Positions 26,620 to 38,800 of a stretch of DNA of 64,000 nucleotides are shown in pieces. The translations under genes and the position numbers were made by a program. The notes under the pieces are model-generated. The model searched no databases. It was not told where the DNA came from and saw only the letters and a list, made by a program, of their open reading frames with translations. The first letter of the stretch is position 1, and every line of letters begins with the position of its first letter. The DNA lies in contig NC_133896.1 of the NCBI RefSeq assembly GCF_964199755.1, positions 101,058,549 through 101,122,548 on the forward strand, in the 5' to 3' direction. This DNA is from Larus michahellis (taxonomy: Eukaryota; Chordata; Aves; Charadriiformes; Laridae).

Positions 26620-27476
26620 CACAGGCACCCTGGCTAGAAACTGAATGCTGATGAGCAAAAGCAAGAAGAGGGATACAGTTTGGGACTAAAATGGAAAATG
26701 AATTTGCTGAACAGAAAGCTCTGCTTGTCCTCCTTAATCCTCTGCAGGTTGGAAATAATTGCAGTGATTCCGTAGAGCACTGTCACAGAGGGTGCGGTGG
26801 TTAGCTGGTCATGTCTTCAGCGGGTAGTGGTTCATATTAATAATGTTCCAGGCTTTCAAAAGCAGCCTGCACGTCTAAATCAATTAATTCCCGCAGCCTT
26901 TCTGTGCGGTAAGCAAGCAATGCTATCTCTTTTCCGAGATAAGGAAACCAGAGCGAACTGAAATCGTTACAACAGGAATGCGAAGCAGACAGGATGAGGC
27001 CCCCATATTTCTTTTGTTTAGAGCTGTGCTTTGAAGAATCTCTCCAGACTGTTTCTCTCTCTCCTTTTATGTTACTCAGTGTTATCTGTTCAGATCTCAA
27101 AAGTGAGTTAAGCACCAGAAAATGTACAGAGCTGCTGAAACCCCACCAAAAAGGGCTCTGGAAGTCTTAAAAGCCCTACAAGGGCTTCCCTACAATAGAA
27201 TTGTTTCATGCTTTGGCCTCGCCATTTAAAAAAGCCATCAGGTGATGTTTGCAAAGAAAAACGTGAAAAACATGCAAAATGCAAACTTTAATTTAGAATG
27301 AAAGCTGATGCTCAAACATGTAGCTAGGGTAGCTGGAACATGGAATAAAGCATTCAGCATTGACAGTAATTCGATACTTGGCAATGTTTTATCTGAGAAA
27401 AACATTAAACTCATTGGAAAAGCTTGTCCTATTAATCCTCGAAATTACTTCAAGGGAGGGATTTTATTAATGAGGA
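26620..27476. other. Spacer of the inverted repeat; candidate regulatory element
   Basis: An 857-bp spacer between the two arms. Its middle part (about 26,835-27,120) is repeat-free and contains homeodomain-like sites (AAATCAATTAATTCC at 26,877-26,891) and a minus-strand open frame of 92 codons (26,837-27,115). That frame has no recognisable domain and no convincing splice signals, so I treat it as non-coding. A short direct repeat, GCTTGTCCT..TTAATCCTC, occurs near each end (26,723-26,742 and 27,422-27,440). Confidence 0.4.
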
Positions 27477-27568
27477 GGATCTGTGTGGCTGGCCCAGGGT
27501 AAGACTTGAAGGGGCTTCCCAGGTTTTTAGTATTCATTTGTAACTTGGGGCCAAAGACCTTTCCACTA
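27477..27568. repeat. Right arm of the long inverted repeat (92 nt)
   Basis: Reverse-complement partner of 26,524-26,619. Beyond the outer edge, weak similarity may continue (both sides reach an AGACATTA word about 35-45 nt further out), so the original duplicated unit may have been longer. On the inner side similarity stops abruptly after GATCC. Confidence 0.95.
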
Positions 27569-29419
27569 ACCTTCTGGAAGCAAGGCGAGATGTGTAATGT
27601 CTAAGGGGACTAAGAAGATTTATCCTGTTCCTTTTGAGTAGCATGATTTGATCAGAAGTCCCACTGGACGTGCCCATGCTTGCTCTTGCAGTTTATCCAG
27701 GGGTAGCTTTACCAAAAAGCACAGTGGATGGAATCACAGCTCTACTGATGCTAATGGCAAAAACTCCCAAGTATTTTCATGAGACTTGTCTGGTATTAAT
27801 TTCCTGACTCACGCTACAATGTTGGTCATTATTTGGGGGAAAAAATCAAAATCTACACAATAACCTTTATGACCAGATGGGAAAACTATTACAATATAGG
27901 AAATACATCTGGTATGGGGTGTCCATGTATGCAGCCTATAACTCAGGGGCATTACAGAATAATTCTATATACTGTAGAGATACGTGAATTAGTATAGAAG
28001 CAATCCAAGTACAGTAGTACAGGTGTCTAGTCTGACAAGAGAGTTTAAAACTAGCTCAGATCTCTCTGAGCTTTGTGCAACATGCAGTGAAGCTATTTCC
28101 TCACTGACTAGAGAAATTTACGTTCAGCCTCTTATTAGGATGATATGTAAGCTAAATTGTAATGTAAATGTAATTTCATGTTCTAAGAAGCACTTCTAAT
28201 TTGATGTTATAAGAAAGAATTCTTACAGTGGTTTACTACAAATCCTTTCCGCCTCTTTTTAATATCTATTCTATGATGGCAGCAGATAACTAGGTTTTTT
28301 TAATAGTAATAGGATTTACCAAAAATGTCTCTCAGCCCATCATGTGTTATTTCTGTTTTAAACCAGAGACCTACAGAAAGAAGTGAAAGATGAGGATCTG
28401 TTCCATACTTTTACAAAAAAAGCCATGCTAAAAGTATTGATAAAATAATAGGAGAAAAAATAAATCAAGAATATCTCCAAAGTCTATCACATAGGGTGTT
28501 TCACTGTTTCAATATAAAAGAACAAGTTGGTACAGAGCCCAATTATTGCCTTGAGTGCAGCATCAATATTGCTCACGTCTTCAAATAACGTTCTGAATTT
28601 TCCAGTAAGTTCATAAAGCTAAAGCAGGCTGCCTATGAAGTGACAAAGAACTTCACTTTCTGAGGCAAAATATGATGTCCACATCAGAAACAGCTGTGTT
28701 AGAAGGTTCTGACAGATTCCTGTTGTCCCAAGGGTCATTTCTTGGTGAGGTAAATTTGTCCCTATCACTGAAATGCCGCAGGCAGAATCCTCAGCTTGCA
28801 CAGATGCTTTGCGCAGCATTGTCAGTGAGCAGCCTGGGCTTCCTAACCAGAATTAATGTCCTAATTTCAGGGGAACTATGCCATAAGCAGTCACTTCCCC
28901 ACAATGTGGCTCTGGAATCTTCTAGTCCAGAAGAGAGCTCAAGCTGCTGAAGGTGTAGGTGAATCCAAGAAACCAACGTGTGTGTGTCAGCTAGGAAAAC
29001 TGCAGAGGAGTTGGTGTCGGAGGGACCCATTCTCGGTGTCCTGATTTCTAATATTCTGTATCTAATATCCTGATCTTTGATGTCACTAACTGCTGAAATT
29101 AGGAAGGACTGCCTCTTCGAGCTGCTGCTGACAAAGGATGAAAAGTGACAGTTGCACAGCACAGTAACAGAGCTGCCTGCGCTGGCAGGAATTACATACT
29201 CTATTGACTCTGTAGATAGCATTTGAACCACAAATACAAAAGCTTAGCATTAAATGGAACAAGGTATAGACGTGAGGGTTTCAGCCAGGAGCAGGCAAGG
29301 TGCATAGGATGAGACCCAAAGATATTATCTTAATTTCCATCTGAATTGGCTTATGTGAAACTTCTGCAAGAGCAAAATAAACATATCATGTCAATACTTC
29401 TGAAACTGTCACCCGGAAC

Positions 29420-29480
29420 ATCTGAGTTCCTGTTTTGGCTCTGACATTGATTCCCTTTGTGCCCTTGGCGAGGCAATAAG
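29420..29480 (+). mobile_element. MIR-like SINE remnant
   Basis: GAGTTCCTGTTTTGGCTCTG followed by TTCCCTTTGTGCCCTTGGC and AGGCAATAAG follows the MIR pattern of ATTCCCAGCTCTGCCACTG, then TGTGACCTTGGGCAAGTCAC. It is short and diverged, so the call is moderate. Confidence 0.5.
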
Positions 29481-31992
29481 CAGTACCAAGTTACACCACC
29501 TGGATTCATGCTGCATAGCTCCTTATTCTGCAAACAGCCCTATATCGATTCCAACAGGAGGAGATATGAAGTGACATGTTACACTGCTTGAGCAAGAAGG
29601 GTTGCAATCTGCTTTAATATTTTCACTCATAAAAGCAAGACATTATAAGGATAATACATTCCCTTCCTACTCCCAGTTGGGTTATGAGATTTAATCTTTT
29701 TCCAGTTCTTTCAAGATGTAAAGACTGACAATGAAATAAGTATTTTTGGTAGGTTGTTTATATGCCATAAAGGCAACAGGATCTGCACAGATATTCTTAA
29801 AGATGACCTATTACCTTATCATAATGTAGTTTTTCTTACACAAGGTGTAGAATGTCTTGTCTAACTGAGTGTCAGAGGAGGAAACATAGTGGGATTATTT
29901 CGGATGCTTCTCTACCTGGTAGATCATAAACCAGCACACCAGGTAGGCAGCAACTTCCTTCTTGTACTGGTCCTACCACTTCGGTACCTCTCATTCAAAC
30001 AACCTGCACTCCGACCACCGCCTCTGGCTTTAACTCACTAATGTGCTACTACAGCCCAAGCAACAAGAAAAAGATAAAGATTTTAGGGGACCCTGAATAA
30101 TATCAAGTTTAAACGGCAGTGATTTTCCTGAATACAAGAGGAAGTGTAGCCTTTTCAGAGTGACATGCTCTGCTGGGTGAAATGCATACATGGTAGGACA
30201 GCACACAATTTTTCTGCTTTTCTAGGGCCTGAAAGCATATGATGTACATTTGGCCAACCTCCTTCCACTTAGCTCGTGTGCTTCTGAAATCTTATTTTTA
30301 GATATCCACATGTGGGTATGAGACCCCAGAGTGTTAGCTCAGATGGTTAAGAACAAGACCCTGTGATGCCTCACGTAAACTCCAAAATACTAGCATGGAG
30401 AGATGCTCAGAGAGCACCTAAATCTGAGCTTTGAGAAGACGAGCAGGAATAATGGTTTCGACAGGAGCCATCTCCAACTCATCCCATTCCTCCACTGCTT
30501 CTGCCAAGGGCCTCCCACACACATCCCCAGTACACTCAGGGAAACCTTTCATGTGCATTTTGCATATAAAAGCACTTTCATATGTGTTTTGGTTTCTTTC
30601 CAAAATATTCTGAACACCTTTCGAGCCACGGGGCTGTGCCAAATTCAGCATGTCCAAAGCCTGTAAGCATGAGCATAACATAGGAAACTGGAGAAACTGA
30701 TATTAAAGGATTTCAGTATTTACTACTAAAGCTGTGCAAGAAGTGAATTTAGCCAAATTAAGAAAGGGACGAGCACACAAGGGTGAATTTATGAGATCAT
30801 AAGTTCTAGGCTGGAAAACCTTACTTTTAATAGTATTCCACCGAAACTCACACAATTTTATGCTGTATGTCCTCTAATCTCTATTCCACGTCTTCCCTCT
30901 TCCCACCTCAATAATGAATTTATCAAATATCTTGACTAAAGTCTGGAATAGCCCCTACAGTACAACTTGCAACAAAAAGGTTTTGTTTGCTGTTGCTATT
31001 TGCCTGAGAAGCTCCATATGTAGAAAAAGAGCTATGAAGAGGCTCTGTCAAGCTAAATTCAGTACTGCTGACTCTTTTAATATCATGTTTTAAAACTTTT
31101 AATTTTTCTAAGAAGAGCCTTATTTCCGCTATGCAATTGCCATGAGATTCTAAGACAGCTTACACTACAACAGGTATCAGGTTTAAAGAGCTGGACATAA
31201 ATGATGCAAAGGAAAGCACTATTATCTCTATGCACAAGTGTATGCGCGCATAAGCATATGTGTAGATGTGTGAGTGTGTGCACCTTTATTTATCTGTATA
31301 TATGCATGTGTTTGTATGCATGCCTCCCTCATCCTACCGTCAGTGGCAGAAGGCAATGTTAAAGCCTATTTCAAAACAAAACAAATTGCCTGCTGGCATT
31401 TCCATTTTCAAAATGTTTCAGTAAATTGTTTTGTTAAGAGTAACATCATTTCCATCTCACTTAATCATTATTCTTCTAAACACTGTTTCCCTTTTCAAAA
31501 TGCACTGCTTTTTACTACTAAGTTTTGCTGATTTATAAACTTCAGTGTCCCTAAAGTAGTAATATTGCAGAGCATGCCGATTACATGACTAGATTTGATC
31601 TTGCTATGCCTGAACTTCTTTCTGAAAATGAGGTCTGAGCTACAAGGCTGTATGGTCCTCACCATCAGTGAAAACAAGGACAGAAATAACACAGAAATTA
31701 CCTATCTATGTAAATGACAAAGACATTACTCACTCTAAAAATATGTGTAAAATGCATGCATTGCTTAAAATGACCTCTCCAATAAGGCTTACTAATTTCA
31801 TTTTTAATTGACTGACATTTTTCTCTAAGACATCAAGAAAGCAAGACTTTCAGGAAGGGAAAAAGTGAACACTGCTCTTAACTTCAAATACTTGAACATT
31901 TTCTGTATACATATGTTAACTAATAGGAGTTTACTGACTATGGTATACTGTTTTCAATCGTGCAAAAGAAAACACAGTTGCCATTACTTCCC

Positions 31993-32068
31993 TGAGCCTG
32001 ATCCAAACACCCACTGAAGTCACTAGGACTCTACCCACTCACTTCCACAGACCGCGAACCAGGTCCCG
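31993..32068. repeat. Ancient amniote interspersed repeat fragment
   Basis: It contains the signature GAGCCTGATCCAAA..CCCACTGAAGTCA..AGGACTCT followed by ..CACTTCCACAGACCGCGAACCAGG. This resembles the widespread old amniote repeat with a near-palindromic 'gatccaaagcccattgaagtcaatgg' core. Related fragments appear at 48,392-48,490, 49,768-49,817 and 51,305-51,365. I recall the family from general knowledge of amniote genomes and cannot name the subfamily. Confidence 0.5.
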
Positions 32069-34836
32069 ATATGTGTATTGTGTTATTTGCGCAGGATGGG
32101 GCACTAATCCTTATTCCAAAGCCCTTTCTTCAATACTGCAGCTACATCAAAAGTAGAATTGCAAAAGAGCATAGAAATGCACAACGCAGGAACACATGGG
32201 CTCTCCTCTCAAATTCAGAGAGATGTAAATTACAAGCAATGAAAAACGGGAAGTGCTGGATTCAGCTTTCTGCCCTGGAACACCATGTAGGAAACTCCCA
32301 ACCACAGCAAGTACTACATGTGGGACTGCGGTTTCATGAAAAGCTTGATCCAGCCTTCTGCGATAGTTTGAACTGAATTCTTAGTCAGATGTGACATCTG
32401 CAGCCTCTGTAAATTCCATGGATGAGGTAGCCTGGATCAAACTATGAAGAAAAAAAATCCATATTCATTTCACTTCTCCCCAGCTGCTTTTTCATCTGCT
32501 TTACAAGCTTTATTCCCCCCCTTAAAACTGTACAGTAGTTAAATTCTTAACAAAGAGGATGTCTTGGTAAATATATCTAGAGTAATACATCTATTAGTAA
32601 CCTTAAAAACTATTATAATGAATGCGGTAAGTATAATAGTTACAAAAATAATATTAATAATGACAATGCACATACACTTATTTAACCCAAACTCTCCTCT
32701 CTGAACTCAGTCAAGCACAGAGCAGTGTCCTCACCAGTTTCTCTACCTACATTTGCAAAGACCATTTCTTTGTACATCACGGGATTTGTGGAAGCACATT
32801 TTTTTTCCTGCTCAGGTTAAAAAAATGTCTTAACAGAACATCTGAGTGATTCATCCAAAACCTTGACTACATATTCCGAAAAAGCCAGATATTTCACCTA
32901 AGTCAAAGATTATATAATGCCTCAGTCAAATCGCACTCCCTGTCGTCAAGGGGTTTACAGAGTAAGCAGCATGGACTACAACATTTTGAAGTAAAAGCTC
33001 TCCACGTGCTATCACATTCTGCCATGTCATTGTTATCTTGCGGTATATCTCTCAACTGAACAGCAGGTGTGAGGTGCCTTTCACTCCAATTACATGCACA
33101 CCCGGAATGTTGTAAGTCTTTCTGACGTGGTGTGTATGCATTTCCTGGTTTACTTTTTTTTCTGCCATTCATAGCATCTAGCAGCTTCCCATCTGACATA
33201 AAATCATTCTTTGCCAATGTGAAATATCTGCTGGTCATGATGCGTGCTGTTTCTCATCTCTGAAGATGTGAACATGTGTTTCCGATGTACACAGCCAAAA
33301 TGCTGCTATCTTCTGAAAAGGGCAATGGCTAGCAGGTCAATGGATAGTGAAATGATTTTTTTCCATAAGAACTGTTGTAGTAAAGAGACGATGCATTCAG
33401 GCACTTAATATATGCAGACAGGGACAGTGCATTGCATTATAAGATCTTTCCCCACTCATGTGCCATTAACATTAACCAGAAAAGTAAGATCTTAAAGGCT
33501 CAGATGCAAAAGGAGGATGTTGCTGCAAACCACGCTGTAATCATCCCACACAGTTCTATGAGTATTAGTGTGATACAAACAGTATCGAAACAGAAAAAAA
33601 TGTACTGTACACAACAGCATCCATTTTCTCAGCACTTACTTTATATATGTAAATATTTTATTGAAACAAGAAATACATTCAGCAAAATAAATGAGAGAAA
33701 ACATAAATGCATACTCTACAGTAAAGTGTGATCCACATGTTAAGGTAATTCTGTGATGTCCGCTGATACTGGTCATACCTGCTTCCATATGACTAGGCTC
33801 CTCGGGGAAGTTTTTTACAGAAGATGGGTGGTAGAATGGTGAAAGATGGAAAACCAGGGTAATAATGATGATTAGCAGAACACAGTATTAAGTAGTTGCC
33901 CATGGAAAACCAAGATAGTAGGCAGAAAAATACATTTAACAGATTCTTACTGTCTGTTATTATATTTAATGCCTGTACATGGGGGAGGTGTGTATATATA
34001 TATGTGAAAGGAATGGTCACAGTTTTAAGGTATGATAATCAATGTTAAAATATATGTTGTTTATAAAATATAATTTTTTACAAGCCTTCTAAGATGCATA
34101 CAATTGTTTCTGCCCTGGAATGCTTAGAATGAAATGAATGACAATTATATTCCAGTGATGTATTCTACCACAGAAATTAAAACTAAACATGTCCATCAGG
34201 GAAAAAGGCAGGTGCTACATTACTTACATCATGCTTCAAGTGGAAATCACCTAAACGATTTCCAAAAGGCAGAAATTTTCTCAGCAGTTTACTCAGCTAA
34301 TAAGATCTATTTCAGTTGAAATCTATTTTCTTGTTGCTACCATCTGTAATTTTATTCTGCCTTCTTGGGAATATCACTACAGTAAGAAAGACTTTGAAAT
34401 AATAGAATGTGCAATAATTGAGCTTTGAGATTATGAGTGTTATTTGGAAGTCTTGAAAAAATTATTGTTAACTTCCCTCAATTAGAATAAAACACAGCAA
34501 CTCCTATTTCTAGTGATTTCAGCTACAGATGCAGAAGTGATAGAGAGGTATCATCATTTCTATCCTATAACGTTTTTGCTGTCCTGCCTTAAAAGTTGAT
34601 GTTGATTTAAGGTACTCTTCCCTCACAAAATCTTTATGGTAGCTAGCTAGCATAGCTTTCAGATTTTATCCTGCCATATGTTTCAAGTTGTGTGCTTCAG
34701 TCTGCATCTGCTGAGTATCTGCTACAGTATGGCTACAACATCAACTCAAAACAATTGGGACTACAGCCTTTATAATAATTACTCTCTGCATCTGTTGAAA
34801 TCAGAGTCTTTAAAAAAAATCTAAAAGCTGTAGCTT

Positions 34837-34856
34837 CTCTCCCTCTCTCTCTCTCT
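34837..34856. repeat. (CT)n microsatellite
   Basis: CTCTCCCTCTCTCTCTCTCT is read directly; one interruption. Confidence 0.8.
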
Positions 34857-35485
34857 ATTTTTATCTAAAGCAAAACCAAGCACATTCTGATGGAGCTTTT
34901 TGAATTGAAAGATAGAAGCAGAATTTTTTCAAGGTATAATATAAACACATACTGCTTTATACTGTGGAATAAAGGTATATCTGGCTTTTGCCATGACAGG
35001 TGATTTAAAGAAAACACCATGTGGAAAAAAATGTTGTAGTGCAATACATCTTAGGTGTTAGAAGAATCATTTGGAAAATTATATTGACTAAGTTCTGCTT
35101 TTCCAAAAAAAATTTGCTAGTTGCCAAAAACTGAAGAATTTATTAACAGCTAAAACCCCAGCAATCCTAAATTTCCTTCTCTTATGGTATATGAAGGCAT
35201 TGCCAACCTCTTTATCTCAACAGCTAGACAGCGAAAACAAAATCAACCTGTCTTTCCAGCAAATATATTCAAGCACCTGCATGCCGTTAGATGTGGCATC
35301 ACTACAATGATTCAGAAGTTATAAAGAAACGTACATACAGCATCAAGGAAGGGTTTGATTCTGTAGTTCATACAGAACTGCTTTGTTAGACTAATTCTTT
35401 CGCAATCTGAATGCAGCAGCCAGTTTTAGCTGATCCAGTATTATTATTTTAAAACTGCTGTGATTAAAATGGTAGGCTCACAGGA

Positions 35486-35845
35486 CCACACAAAGATTCA
35501 GTTGTAAGGGACCTCAGGAAGTGAAAAGCAGGATCTCTAGCGAGGGCCAACCAGGTTGGTCACAGCTTTGTCCAGCCAGGTCTTGAAATCTTTCAAGGAC
35601 AGAGGCTGCACAGTCTTGTTGGGCGACCTGCTCCACTGCCTCACTGTCCTCATGGCGAAAAAGTTTTTCCTTGTGCCCAGTCTGAACCTCTCTTCTCTTG
35701 TTTGAACTTCTATCCACTGTCTCTTGCCCTCCCACCATGCACCACCATGGCTGGTGAACCTGGCTCCAACATCTTGATCACCTCCTCTCCTCTCCGTATA
35801 AAGCTGCGATTAGGTCTCCTCTTCTCCAGACTGAGCAAGTCCGGG
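35486..35845 (-). mobile_element. CR1 LINE 3' fragment, antisense (older type)
   Basis: In + orientation it reads AAGGGACCTC..., CCAGCCAGGTCTTGAAATC, GGGCGACCTGCTCCACTGCC, GAAAAAGTTTTTCCTTGTGC, and ends TAGGTCTCCTCTTCTCCAGA. This is the reverse complement of the C-terminal ORF2 and 3' UTR of an older, more divergent CR1 group than the other copies here. The terminal ATTCTATG tail is not visible. Short frames on both strands across it are remnants, not genes. Confidence 0.85.
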
Positions 35846-38800
35846 AGTAATAACATAAAAGAAAAAAGGTTTTATATATGTAGAAAAATAGTAACACTGA
35901 ATGCAGGTGTATTATTACTGCTGCTAAAACACAAGCGTAACTTGGTGTACTGTTCCATTTTTAAATAGGGGAAACAATGTTTCTACCCCAAAATGGTCGA
36001 GGGTGCATATTTTCAAAGGTACCTAAGATAGCTAATTTCCATTAGATTTGGTGGAAGGCAGCTGTCTAGACAGTTTCAGGTATCCAGCCACGACATTGTA
36101 AGAAAACACATTACTGTCATCACAACCTGAGCCCTTAAAGGTCCAGCAAACACAAAAATTTACTGTAAGCATGTGAGGAGCCACATCTGGAATACTTTCA
36201 AACGTACAATAAGCACATGCATAAGTATTTTCAGACTAGTACCTAAAGTGCAAGAAAAAACTGTGAAGGCAACGAATACAGGGACAAAGGATGTGTACGT
36301 GATGCTCGGGAATACATTTTAATAATAAAACCAGCTACTTTCTTTTCTAGTGTGTTAACAAGTCTGACAAATGAATCTCAGTACTGTGATGGTGAGAAAC
36401 TTCATTTTTAAATTTCAAGACTAAATCAAGAAGCAACGTCGACACTTCTGTGATTGCATTGTGCTAAACAATATACAAGGTGAACCGCTCTGGAGGACTC
36501 TTACTTCAGCCACCAGCTGGAGAGATGAATCTTAGTTCTTGGCTATTCTTAGTTGTTTGGCTTCTAAGTGTTTGGAGTTGAGGACATGAACTCTGTCCTT
36601 TGGCATTACATTAGCAATGGCTTTCGGGTCCTCTTTTGAACAAGTTCCTCAATACTACTGAAAGCCACCCCTTTCCTTTGTGCATCAGGACTTGACACAA
36701 GATTCAGATTATTAGAAGAGTTGCTATAGAAGCACTGGGAATCTTTTGAAATAGAAAATAAGCCTTTTGATTTATTTTTTGATCTACCTGATGATTTCCT
36801 CTCAATTTACAAGGATGCTGCTCTTGGTGGAGATTTATTACATTTTCATGTATTTGTCAGAAATATCTAGAACGCTCAGACAGGTCCCTTCCTGTTACTT
36901 TTGTTTTATAAATTTAAGAATTAATAACCAGTAAATAAATGCAAAGCAAATTACTGCCAGGCCATGAAATGTTATATCACCATTTTATGAACATTAATGA
37001 CAATTTAAAAAATGTTGAGGTTCAATCCACTTAGGCAGACTCTAACTTAACCATTCTGTTACCTAATTAAATCTTGATTACCTAAAAAATCAGCCAGTTA
37101 ACACGTCTATATGTGGATAGATACTCATTTTCTACAGAACTTGCACCATGTAATTCAAGGGCACGAGTTTAAAAGCTAATTTGGAGACACTGAAAGAAGA
37201 TGCACAGGAAACATTTTCTTTCAATTATTAAACTATTACTTGTTTAAAATTTGTGGGAACGAAAGATGTACTGGAGTGAAGCTGATGTGCTGCTAATATA
37301 AGGTCTACATAGTAGAGCATTAAAAGATGTATTCCGATAATGAAGTTCCCCTGAACTCAGTTTAAAAGAAATTATAGACATTTTCTTCCTCCTCTTTTGA
37401 GAAGCACTGTACAATTTTCGCTCTCTCTAAATACATACGTCTATATCAGTACAGATATAATCAGTGAGAAATATATACTAGGACTTAACAAACAAAAGTA
37501 TATCTATCAAAATAGTGCTACCTTTTTCTTCTTATCCAACTTTAGAAATGCATGTGGAAGCACACTAAATCTGACCAGTGCGCTATATCCAAGGAGCACC
37601 ACTTATGAAAAATGTATGTAAATACTTTCAAAAATAGAAGCAGTTGATCCCACTAAACTGGTAGCTGTATTTGAACTCTTTCTGGAGTTCATTGTCACTT
37701 TTCCTAATCTTCCAAAATTTCCACAGGAGCTCCACAGTGAAGGCACAGGAGCTGGGGAAGAGGGCGGCTGCAGTTTTTCTGTTTTAATAAATGGGTCTCC
37801 AATTCTTACAGCAAGATAGCAATCAAGTATTTAAATAACAATAGGTTTCTCTATTTGTTTTCAGGGACAGGGTGAAGATGGTAATTATATGAAGCAAGTC
37901 TTACTCTTTCAAGGTTACTCCTCCCTACTCTGTCTGTCTACTTTTTGTCTCCAACTAAATGCAGACTAGAAGCACATGGAGAATAATAAATTATGGATAA
38001 CAACTTAAATTCATAAACCTCATAACAGAGAACCCTCAGTGATCTGCACTTACTCTCTCATGCACCAGCAAACAAGCTATAAATCTTCTGAATGTTGTTA
38101 CTAATATCCCTATCTTTTCCAGTAATTACAAGCAATATCTCAAAAAAATAGTTGCCTTATTCACTCCCACAGTATTGTGGAACACTTTGATAACCATGGA
38201 TTTAGCCTTAGTGGAGAGTTCAAATAAAGTTTCAGTCTCAATGGAAAACTGAGATTTTAGTCAGTTACTATGACATATATTCATATAAATTCTTTTCTTT
38301 GTTTATATTCTGTAGCTTTTTTTTTCCCCAAACAGAAGGTGATAGCATAGGAAAATTAGGGAAAAAATTGAAACTAGAAATGTTACCAAAACGAATACTA
38401 GATCAAATTCTTTGCATCTTAATTAAGCTATAATCCTATTTAAAAGGATTTTTAATTGGTTAAAAAACAGTAAAATACAGCCATTACTTCTGGGGTACCG
38501 GTGGCATGCTAAGTAATCTGTGCAAAAAAAACTTCCACAAGAACTTGCTTGTGGCCTGCCAACAGTACTGACAAAAGGACATCACTTTAAAGTGAATACC
38601 ATTTAGACTTCTGGAAATTAAAGTACTCAAGACAGAAACAACAACTTGCCACCAACAGGAATACGGGGAAAGGAAACCAATGCTGTTATGCGGTGTTTGT
38701 CTAGAGCAGCAATGGCTGGTACTAGTTAGGGTACAATATAATAAGAGCTCATAGAAGCTTATGAGAAGCTCATATATAATAAGAGCAATATAACAAGAGC

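Larger units (their letters stand above)
27569..35484. other. Intergenic sequence with old repeat remnants
   Basis: No gene recognised. The longest frame is on the minus strand at 28,791-29,231 (146 codons), with no family I know. Remnants of old repeats are listed separately (29,420-29,480; 31,993-32,068; 34,837-34,856). A TG-rich, interrupted stretch lies near 31,248-31,282 and a short TA run near 33,994-34,003. Confidence 0.5.

Noticed and set aside
26837..27115. 92-codon minus-strand frame in the inverted-repeat spacer as a small gene or terminal exon
   Set aside because: No domain and no convincing acceptor. It is better explained as non-coding, possibly regulatory, sequence.
28791..29231. 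146-codon minus-strand frame
   Set aside because: No domain recognised and no coding-like context.
34837..34856. CT run as a splice-acceptor polypyrimidine tract
   Set aside because: No AG followed by a coding-looking exon; it is a plain microsatellite.
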